13,485 nt of DNA from positions 1 to 13,485 of the forward strand of contig CAMEMX010000019.1 in the NCBI GenBank assembly GCA_945927915.1, read 5' to 3'. Made by a program: the position numbers and the translations under genes. The notes under the pieces are model-generated. The model saw only the letters and a list, made by a program, of their open reading frames with translations, made no database searches and was not told the DNA's origin. Positions within the stretch are counted from its first letter, which is position 1; each line of letters opens with the position of its first letter. The DNA comes from an uncultured Clostridia bacterium. GTDB taxonomy: Bacteria; Bacillota; Clostridia; Oscillospirales; Oscillospiraceae. Shown here piece after piece: positions 6,175 to 11,807 of this stretch.

Positions 6175-6846
6175 TCAGCCCTCCAGACGGTAGCCCACGC
6201 CGCGCACGGTGCGGATGAGCTGCGGTTCCTGCGGGTCGTCCTCCAGCTTTTCGCGCAGACGCTTGATGTAGACCGTGAGCGTGTTGTCGTTGACGAAGTC
6301 GCCCGCGACGTCCCAGATCTCCTCTAACAGCTTCGCGCGGCTGAGTGTCACGCCGCGGTGGTTGAGAAACACCAAAAGCAGGCGGTATTCCAGGGCGGAG
6401 AGGTTGAGGTCGACACCGTTTTTGGTCGCGGCGGCGCGGTCGGTGTCCACGCGGACGCTGCCCAGCTCGATGACGGACTGCGCCCTGCCCGTGCGCCGCA
6501 GGACGCTGCGGATGCGCGAGATCAGCTCGCGCGGGCGGAAGGGCTTGGCGATGTAGTCGTCCGCGCCGAGGTCCAGCCCCGTCACGACGCTGTATTCGTC
6601 GCCCGACGCGCTGAGAAAGATCACGGCGCTCTTAGTGCGCTGCTTGACCGCCGAACAGACGGAAAAGCCGTTGCCGTCCTTCAGACCGACATCGAGCAGC
6701 ACGAGGTCGAATTCCGCCCCGTCCAGCGCGGCAAGCGCCTGCGCCTGACCCGGCGCGGTCTGCACCGAGAAGCCCTCGGCGCGCAGAAATTGCGAAAGCG
6801 TTGCGACGATCGTGCCGTCATCCTCCACAAGCAGAATGCGTTCCAT
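6175..6846 (-). CDS. OmpR/PhoB-family response regulator (partner of the 5183 kinase)
   Basis: A 223-aa regulator. The receiver domain (1-115) has the acidic pocket Glu8-Asp9-Asp10, phospho-acceptor Asp52, Ser79 and Lys101. A winged-helix DNA-binding domain (about 125-222) ends in the IRTVRGVGYRLEG block typical of the OmpR family. The open frame extends upstream to about 6900, but the start at 6846 has an ideal AAGGAGG site and begins directly with the MERILLVEDD fold, so it is preferred. A TTGCCA/TATGAT promoter lies just upstream. The predicted target is the 11-nt repeat array before the ABC operon. No copy of that repeat is seen in its own promoter, so autoregulation through the same motif is not supported. 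Confidence 0.93.
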   Translation of the reverse strand: MERILLVEDDGTIVATLSQFLRAEGFSVQTAPGQAQALAALDGAEFDLVLLDVGLKDGNGFSVCSAVKQRTKSAVIFLSASGDEYSVVTGLDLGADDYIAKPFRPRELISRIRSVLRRTGRAQSVIELGSVRVDTDRAAATKNGVDLNLSALEYRLLLVFLNHRGVTLSRAKLLEEIWDVAGDFVNDNTLTVYIKRLREKLEDDPQEPQLIRTVRGVGYRLEG

Positions 6847-6871
6847 GACGCGCCTCCTTCCTTTTTCCCTT

Positions 6872-6900
6872 ATCATACCGCGCCGTGCGCGGTTTGGCAA
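6872..6900 (-). promoter_or_regulatory. Promoter of the minus-strand regulator/kinase operon, palindrome in spacer
   Basis: Minus strand: -35 TTGCCA (6900-6895), 17-nt spacer, -10 TATGAT (6877-6872). The spacer holds a compact palindrome, CCGCGC-CGT-GCGCGG (6878-6892), which may be a repressor site or chance in GC-rich DNA. Confidence 0.55.
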
Positions 6901-6928
6901 GAAAAAAGAAGCGCTGCGTGAAATCGGC

Positions 6929-6957
6929 TGGAAAAACGCATTTCTCTGTGCTATAAT
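6929..6957 (+). promoter_or_regulatory. Promoter of the plus-strand regulator/kinase/CmpB operon
   Basis: Plus strand: -35 TGGAAA (6929-6934), 17-nt spacer, -10 TATAAT (6952-6957) preceded by TGC (extended -10). The short leader contains a GCGGCG-AACG-CGCCGC hairpin (6969-6984) between the start site and the ribosome site GGGGTGAGG. The -35 boxes of the two divergent promoters are about 30 bases apart. Confidence 0.6.
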
Positions 6958-7001
6958 GCAGGAAGAAGGCGGCGAACGCGCCGCAAACGTGGGGTGAGGA
7001 A

Positions 7002-7676
7002 ATGTTTCGGATTCTCGTCGTCGACGACGACAAAAACACCAGACGTCTGCTGCAGGCGGTTTTGGAGGCGGAGAACTATACCGTTTTCTCCGCCGAAAAC
7101 GGCGAGGAAGCGCTCGAGGTCATGGACCGGGAGCACATCGACCTTGCCGTGCTGGACGTGATGATGCCGAAGATGGACGGTTATGAATTCACCCGCACAC
7201 TGCGCGCGGCGAAAAGCGAGCTGCCGGTGCTGATGATCTCCGCCGGACAGCTCCCGGAGGACAAGCGCCGCGGCTTTCTGGCCGGGACGGACGACTATAT
7301 GACCAAGCCCATCGACGAAGAGGAGATGCTCCTGCGCATCCGTGCGCTGCTGCGCCGGGCGAAGATCGCCAGCGAGCGCAAAATCGTCATCGGGGACGTC
7401 ACGCTCGACTATGACTCCATGACGGTCACCCGCGCGGGCCGGACGCAGGAGCTGCCGCAGAAGGAATTCCAGCTCCTTTACAAGCTCCTGTCCGATCCGG
7501 GCAAGATCTTCACGCGCATTCAGCTCATGGATGAGATCTGGGGCGCCAGCAGCGAGACGGGCTGGGAGACGGTGACGGTGCACATCGGCAGGCTGCGCAG
7601 GCGCTTCGAGGGCTGGGAGGAATTTGAGATCGTGTCCGTGCGTGGACTGGGATATAAGGCGGTAAAAAAGGTATGA
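7002..7676 (+). CDS. OmpR/PhoB-family response regulator (second system)
   Basis: A 224-aa regulator. The receiver domain has the Asp8-Asp9-Asp10 pocket, phospho-acceptor Asp52 in LAVLDVMMPKMDG, Ser80 and Lys102. A winged-helix domain (about 125-222) ends in VSVRGLGYK. It is first in a plus-strand operon. Its stop overlaps the kinase start by four bases (ATGA), indicating coupled translation. It is clearly a different paralogue from the divergently encoded regulator at 6175-6846. I cannot name the regulon from sequence. The only co-transcribed non-regulatory gene is the CmpB-like membrane protein. Confidence 0.93.
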   Translation: MFRILVVDDDKNTRRLLQAVLEAENYTVFSAENGEEALEVMDREHIDLAVLDVMMPKMDGYEFTRTLRAAKSELPVLMISAGQLPEDKRRGFLAGTDDYMTKPIDEEEMLLRIRALLRRAKIASERKIVIGDVTLDYDSMTVTRAGRTQELPQKEFQLLYKLLSDPGKIFTRIQLMDEIWGASSETGWETVTVHIGRLRRRFEGWEEFEIVSVRGLGYKAVKKV

Positions 7677-8740
7677 AACGGATCAGAGGACGGATGACGG
7701 TGACGGTGCTGCTGTCGGCGCTGGTCTTTCTTGTGCTGTTTCTGGCACAGCTTCTCGGCGGTTTTTTTGTGTTTCTGCTTGCCAAGACCGGTGTTTTGTC
7801 CACGCCGCCCAGAATGTACTATTTCATCTTCTATATGGCAGGCGCGAGCCTGCTCATCGGCGCCGTGCTGGCTGCCGTACTGAGCCGCTTTGCGCTCCAG
7901 CCGGTTCGCGCCCTGATCGCGCAGATGCGGCGTCTGGCATCGGGCGATCTGCAGGCGCGGATGGAGCTGCGCGAACCGTATGCGCGGATGCCGGCTTTCA
8001 CGCAGCTCTCGGATGGCTTCAACAAAATGGCGCAGGAGCTGCAAAACACCGAGCTGCTGCGCTCGGATTTCATCAACAATTTCTCCCACGAGTTCAAAAC
8101 GCCGATCGTCTCCATCGCGGGCTTTGCCAAGCTGCTCAAGCGCGGCAATCTCACCCAGCGGCAGCGGGAGGAGTATCTGGACATCATCGAGGAGGAGTCG
8201 ATGCGCCTTTCCGACATGGCGACGAACGTGCTGAACCTGACCAAGATCGAGAACCAGACCATCCTGACCGATCTGACTGAATTCAATCTCTCCGAGCAGC
8301 TCCGCGCGAGCATCCTCCTGCTGGAGCGGAAATGGGCGAAGAAGAACCTGCAATGGCAGCTTGACCTCGGCGAGTACCGCATCACGGCAAACGAGGAGCT
8401 TCTGAAGCAGGTGTGGATCAACCTGCTCGACAACGCGATCAAGTTTTCGCCGGAGGACGGCACGGTCGCGGTGCGCATCACCGCGCAGGACGGGAAGTAC
8501 GCCGTCAGCGTGCGCAACGCAGGCGCAACGCTTCCACCGCAGGAGCAGGAGAAGATCTTCCGCAAATTCTATCAGGCGGACGCGTCCCACTCGTCCGAGG
8601 GCAACGGCATCGGCCTTGCCATCGTCAAGCGCGTGACGGAGCTGCACCGCGGCACGGTCACCGTCCGCAGCGGAAACGACGAAACGACCTTTACGGTCAC
8701 GCTGCCGGAGCATTGCGAAGAAGGAGGAAAACGGATATGA
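7673..8740 (+). CDS. Sensor histidine kinase with HAMP domain (second system)
   Basis: A 355-aa membrane kinase. TM1 is at about residues 12-37, followed by a short outer loop (about 38-50) and TM2 (about 51-71). A HAMP linker (about 72-125) precedes HisKA with His139 in NFSHEFKTPI, then HATPase_c with N box (Asn250, Asn254) and G2 box NGIGLAIVK (311-319). The usual D-box Asp is Asn (RNAG, Asn282). Asn at this place also occurs, as I recall, in VanS and some other Gram-positive kinases, so it is not by itself a sign of inactivity. The outer loop is very short, so sensing is probably within or at the membrane. It overlaps both neighbours by four bases (ATGA at 7673 and at 8737), a tightly coupled three-gene unit. 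Confidence 0.92.
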   Translation: MKRIRGRMTVTVLLSALVFLVLFLAQLLGGFFVFLLAKTGVLSTPPRMYYFIFYMAGASLLIGAVLAAVLSRFALQPVRALIAQMRRLASGDLQARMELREPYARMPAFTQLSDGFNKMAQELQNTELLRSDFINNFSHEFKTPIVSIAGFAKLLKRGNLTQRQREEYLDIIEEESMRLSDMATNVLNLTKIENQTILTDLTEFNLSEQLRASILLLERKWAKKNLQWQLDLGEYRITANEELLKQVWINLLDNAIKFSPEDGTVAVRITAQDGKYAVSVRNAGATLPPQEQEKIFRKFYQADASHSSEGNGIGLAIVKRVTELHRGTVTVRSGNDETTFTVTLPEHCEEGGKRI

Positions 8741-9471
8741 ATCTTGCGCTGGTGCTGGCGTTCCTGTTTTTTATCGGCTCCGTGTTCGGCTGGGTGCTTG
8801 AGCTGCTCTTCCGCCGCTTCATCTCGTCGGCCAATCCGGAGCGGAAGTGGATCAACCCGGGCTTCTGTGTCGGGCCGTATATCCCGCTGTATGGCTTCGG
8901 CCTGTGCTTCCTGTTCCTGATCGCCTCACTCGAGCGGCAGATGGGGCTCAGCCCGTTCTGGAGCAAGATGCTGCTGTTTCTTGCAATGGCGGTCTGCATG
9001 ACGCTGATCGAATATATCGCGGGCCTTCTGAGCCTCAAGGTCTTCAAGGTGCGCCTGTGGGACTACCGCAGCCAGTGGGGCAATATCCAGGGCCTGATCT
9101 GCCCGAAATTTTCGCTGATCTGGGCGCTGCTCGGCGCGGCCTATTATTTTCTGCTCCACCCGCGCATCCTCAGCGCCTTGGCGTGGCTGTCGCAGAATCT
9201 GGCGTTTTCGTTCTTCATCGGTCTGTTTTTCGGTGTGTTTTTGATCGACGTCGCCTACTCGACGCATCTGGTCAGCCGCATCCGCACCTTTGCAAAGAGC
9301 AACGAGGTCATCGTGCGCTACGAGCATCTGAAAGCCTACGTCCGCAGCGTGCAGGACAAGCGCAAGCAGCGCACGCGCTTCCTGTTCCCGCTGCGTTCGG
9401 ACGTCCCGCTGTCGGAGCACCTGAAAAACCTGCGCGATTCTCTGGAAAAAAACGAAAAAAAGAAGAAATGA
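8737..9471 (+). CDS. CmpB-like putative ABC-transporter type IV membrane protein (PF06541)
   Basis: A 244-aa polytopic membrane protein of the CmpB family (PF06541), whose biochemical role is poorly known. Characteristic blocks are present: an N-terminal GWVLE-type TM (3-25), GFCVGPYIPLYGFG (42-55), IEYIAG (91-96) followed by LWDY (107-110), and a glycine/proline-containing ICPKFSLIWALLG stretch (121-133). About five membrane segments are followed by a cytoplasmic, strongly basic tail (about 180-244) ending in a lysine cluster. The start at 8737 overlaps the kinase stop by four bases and has an excellent AAGGAGG site nine bases upstream. A longer in-frame reading from 8413 only shadows the kinase gene. 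Placement suggests it is an effector or sensory partner of the kinase. No ATPase partner is encoded nearby. Confidence 0.88.
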   Translation: MNLALVLAFLFFIGSVFGWVLELLFRRFISSANPERKWINPGFCVGPYIPLYGFGLCFLFLIASLERQMGLSPFWSKMLLFLAMAVCMTLIEYIAGLLSLKVFKVRLWDYRSQWGNIQGLICPKFSLIWALLGAAYYFLLHPRILSALAWLSQNLAFSFFIGLFFGVFLIDVAYSTHLVSRIRTFAKSNEVIVRYEHLKAYVRSVQDKRKQRTRFLFPLRSDVPLSEHLKNLRDSLEKNEKKKK

Positions 9472-9511
9472 GCGATAGGCGGGTGTCCGTAAAACAGTTA
9501 ATTTTCTGGCG

Positions 9512-9537
9512 GCGAACGGTTCGTCAAAACCGTTCGC
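9512..9537. repeat. 10-bp inverted repeat after the CmpB-like gene
   Basis: GCGAACGGTT (9512-9521), a 6-nt gap, and its exact complement AACCGTTCGC (9528-9537). No T-run follows on either strand, so it is not a canonical terminator. It may stabilise the 3' end of the operon mRNA or act with the hairpin at 9552-9568. Confidence 0.6.
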
Positions 9538-9551
9538 GTGCGGCTATCCAG

Positions 9552-9573
9552 CAGATGTAAAGCATCTGTTTTT
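9552..9573 (+). terminator. Terminator of the regulator/kinase/CmpB operon
   Basis: CAGATG-TAAAG-CATCTG stem-loop (6 bp) followed by TTTTT, 80 bases after the CmpB-like stop codon. The stem is short but the T-run is clean. Confidence 0.6.
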
Positions 9574-9614
9574 CGGTTCATTATCCCTTCCCCGTTCTCC
9601 CTGAAAATTGGAAT

Positions 9615-9683
9615 TTAATGCTTCTTTCCAAAACTGATTACTATACATATTGCCATCATGATTGCTGCAATAATCAGTGTCAT
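9615..9683 (-). CDS. Possible 22-aa hydrophobic micropeptide
   Basis: An ATG-to-TAA frame encoding MTLIIAAIMMAICIVISFGK plus two residues: one strongly hydrophobic segment with a basic end, the form of a tiny membrane peptide. There is no Shine-Dalgarno sequence upstream, and the surrounding AT-rich DNA makes hydrophobic frames likely by chance. It lies just downstream, on the same strand, of the TnpV remnant and its terminator. Low confidence. Confidence 0.15.
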   Translation of the reverse strand: MTLIIAAIMMAICIVISFGKKH

Positions 9684-9718
9684 ATCATTATGAAAACATT
9701 TCTACCATCTGCAAAAGA

Positions 9719-9746
9719 ACCGCCCGAACATTTTCGCCCGGGCGGT
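9719..9746 (-). terminator. Hairpin terminator behind the TnpV remnant
   Basis: Eight-base-pair stem ACCGCCCG/CGGGCGGT with a 12-nt loop, located seven bases after the TnpV-fragment stop on the minus strand and followed there by TCTTTT. Confidence 0.55.
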
Positions 9747-9753
9747 CTCGGTA

Positions 9754-9951
9754 TCAATCATAAATCAGCTTAAACTTCACAATCGCTTCTGCCTGTGCCT
9801 TGCAAGCGTTCAACAGCCGTACCCATTCCATTTGGTTTTCGGCTTTCAGCTTTTCAGTCATGCCGTTTCGCTTCGCCGGCTCCGGCACGATCAGTTCCAT
9901 GCGGCTTCGTTCCGCTTCGTCAATCTTGGCGCGATACTGTCTTACGCACAC
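9754..9951 (-). pseudogene. 3' fragment of a TnpV transposon gene
   Basis: The open frame encodes 65 residues. From about residue 8 on, AKIDEAERSR, MTEKLKAENQMEW and the ending EAIVKFKLIYD match what I know of the C-terminal half of TnpV (PF14198), a transposon-encoded protein of about 120 aa common in gut Clostridia. The N-terminal half (the PNLTLP and GxxRxRYLKEHR blocks) is missing: reading upstream, the frame runs into the hairpin at 9960-9988. There is no ribosome site and only a GTG near the edge, so this is most likely a dead remnant marking a past insertion or recombination. No transposase, integrase or clear terminal repeats accompany it here. Homology was judged by eye. Confidence 0.65.
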
Positions 9952-9959
9952 CCAGCAAG

Positions 9960-9997
9960 CCGGGCGGAGAGATTTTCACTCCGCCCGGTTTGTTTCG
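9960..9997 (+). terminator. Plus-strand terminator-like hairpin before the exporter operon
   Basis: A perfect 10-bp stem CCGGGCGGAG/CTCCGCCCGG (9960-9969 with 9979-9988), 9-nt loop, then a T-rich tract, TTTGTTTCGTTT. No plus-strand gene now precedes it closely. It either insulates the exporter promoter or once ended a gene that the TnpV-associated rearrangement removed. Confidence 0.6.
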
Positions 9998-10005
9998 TTT
10001 CAGTT

Positions 10006-10043
10006 TATACTTTGCGGGTATACTTAGCGCCATATTGCAATAT
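10006..10043 (+). promoter_or_regulatory. Candidate promoter region and palindromic operator of the exporter operon
   Basis: TATACTT occurs twice (10006-10012 and 10019-10025), either of which could be the -10 box. No good -35 is visible. A perfect 12-bp palindrome, ATATTGCAATAT (10032-10043), sits between them and the ribosome site (GGAAAGGA, 10045-10052). Its position and symmetry fit an operator for a MarR- or TetR-type repressor, as is common for exporter pairs, but no such regulator gene is in the window. Confidence 0.4.
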
Positions 10044-10061
10044 CGGAAAGGATCGGATGCA

Positions 10062-11807
10062 ATGATTAGAATCCTGAAAAACCTGCAAAAGAAGGATTGG
10101 GCGCTCTTCGGCTGCGCGGTGGTGTTCATCGTCGCGCAGGTGTGGCTCGATCTGAAAATGCCGGACTATATGAAGGAGATCACGACGCTCGTCCAGACCG
10201 ACGGCAGCCTCGTCAGCAGCATCCTGCTCGCGGGCGGAAAAATGCTCCTGTGCGCGCTGGGCAGCCTGCTCTCGTCCGTGGGCGTGGCGGTGCTGGCCGC
10301 GCGTGTGGCGACGAATTTCGGCGCGACCCTGCGCAGGAGGCTGTTTGCCAAGGTGCAGTCGTTCTCCATGGCGGAGATCGGCCGCTTCTCCACGGCAAGC
10401 CTCATTACCCGCACCACCAACGACGTCACGCAGGTGCAGATGCTGATCGTCCTCGGCCTGCAATCCATCATCAAGGCGCCGATTCTGGCCTGCTGGGCGA
10501 TCTCAAAGATCTCAAGCAAGAGTGGCGAGTGGACGCTCTCGACCGCCGCTGCTGTCGGCGTCCTGCTCGTTGTGGCGGCGCTGGCGCTGCTGCTCGTGCT
10601 GCCGCGCTTCCAGAAGCTCCAGCGCCTGACGGACGACCTCAACCGTGTGACGCGCGAGAATCTGAACGGCCTGCGCGTCGTGCGCGCCTACAACGCCGAG
10701 GCATATCAGGAGGAGAAGTTTGAGCGCAGCAACGACGCGCTGACGCAGGCAAACCTCTTTATCGGCCGTTCCTTCGCCGTCCTGATGCCCACCGTCATGC
10801 TCGTGATGAACGCGCTGAGCCTTGCGATCTACTGGATCGGCGCCTCGCTCATTAACAACGCGGCCTTTGAAGCGCGGGTCACGCTGTTTTCGGACATGAT
10901 CATCTTCTCGCAGTACGCCATGCAGGTCGTTATGGCCTTCATGCTCCTCGTGGTGATCTTCATCCTCCTGCCCCGCGCGACAGTCTCGGCAAAGCGCATT
11001 CTGGAAGTGCTGGAGACGCCCTTGTCCATTCAGGACGGAACGGTCACGGACACCGGGCTGCGCGTGCGCGGCGAGATCGAATTCCGCAACGTCAGCTTCC
11101 GCTATCCCGGCGCGGAGCAGGATATGCTGCACAACATCAGCTTCACCGCCCACCGCGGGCAGACCGTTGCCATCATCGGCGCGACCGGCAGCGGCAAGAG
11201 CACGCTGGTCAACCTCGTGCCGCGGTTCTATGACGTCACGGCGGGCGAGGTGCTGGTCGACGGCGTGAACGTCCGCGACTATGCACAGCACGCGCTGCGC
11301 GATAAGATCGGCTACGTCAGCCAGAAGGCGACGCTGTTCTCCGGCACGGTGCGCAGCAACGTTGCCTTCGGCGAGGGGACGGGGGAGAACGATGTCGTCG
11401 AGGCGGTCTATACCGCGCAGGCGGCGGAATTCGTCGAAAAGCTGCACGACGGCTACGACGGCTATGTCGCGCAGGGCGGCAGCAACCTCTCCGGCGGACA
11501 GAAGCAGCGCCTTTCGATCGCGCGGGCGATCTGCCGCCATCCGGAGATACTGATCTTCGACGATTCCTTCTCCGCGCTCGACTATAAGACCGACCGCGAG
11601 CTGCGGCGGCAGCTTGCGCGTGACTGCGCCGACAGTACGCGCCTGATCGTCGCGCAGCGCATCGGCACCATCCGCGACGCAGATCAGATCCTCGTGCTCG
11701 ACGAGGGCGAGATCGTCGGCAGCGGCACGCACGCCGAGCTGATGCGAAGCTGCGAGGTCTACCGTCAGATCGCGTATTCTCAGCTTTCCGGGGAGGAGCT
11801 TGCGTAA
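10062..11807 (+). CDS. ABC exporter half-transporter, degenerate-site subunit
   Basis: A 581-aa fused permease-ATPase of the multidrug/lipid exporter class. Residues 1-310 hold the six-TM exporter domain. The ATPase domain follows, with Walker A GATGSGKST (373-381) and signature LSGGQ (476-480). The catalytic Glu after Walker B is Asp (ILIFDDS, Asp501) and the switch His is Gln (IVAQR, Gln532). These are the marks of the non-catalytic subunit in heterodimeric exporters such as TM287/288 and BmrCD, while its intact LSGGQ serves the partner's active site. The frame is open upstream to 9795, but the start at 10062 has a ribosome site (GGAAAGGA, nine bases before) and begins with the family's typical N-terminus. 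The partner gene starts on the last base of its stop codon (TAATG). The substrate is unknown. Confidence 0.94.
   Translation: MIRILKNLQKKDWALFGCAVVFIVAQVWLDLKMPDYMKEITTLVQTDGSLVSSILLAGGKMLLCALGSLLSSVGVAVLAARVATNFGATLRRRLFAKVQSFSMAEIGRFSTASLITRTTNDVTQVQMLIVLGLQSIIKAPILACWAISKISSKSGEWTLSTAAAVGVLLVVAALALLLVLPRFQKLQRLTDDLNRVTRENLNGLRVVRAYNAEAYQEEKFERSNDALTQANLFIGRSFAVLMPTVMLVMNALSLAIYWIGASLINNAAFEARVTLFSDMIIFSQYAMQVVMAFMLLVVIFILLPRATVSAKRILEVLETPLSIQDGTVTDTGLRVRGEIEFRNVSFRYPGAEQDMLHNISFTAHRGQTVAIIGATGSGKSTLVNLVPRFYDVTAGEVLVDGVNVRDYAQHALRDKIGYVSQKATLFSGTVRSNVAFGEGTGENDVVEAVYTAQAAEFVEKLHDGYDGYVAQGGSNLSGGQKQRLSIARAICRHPEILIFDDSFSALDYKTDRELRRQLARDCADSTRLIVAQRIGTIRDADQILVLDEGEIVGSGTHAELMRSCEVYRQIAYSQLSGEELA

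Noticed and set aside
8413..8736. Longer in-frame start for the CmpB-like gene
   Set aside because: This stretch overlaps the kinase ATPase domain in another frame. The start at 8737 has an AAGGAGG site and the expected membrane N-terminus.
9719..9988. The two CGGGCGG hairpins as terminal inverted repeats of a mobile element
   Set aside because: Similarity is limited to the stem core, and each hairpin has T-rich sequence on one side, fitting terminators better. No target-site duplication was evident.
9795..10061. N-terminal extension of the first exporter gene
   Set aside because: The frame is open, but it crosses the TnpV remnant, a terminator-like hairpin and the promoter region. The ATG at 10062 has a ribosome site and the family-typical N-terminus.
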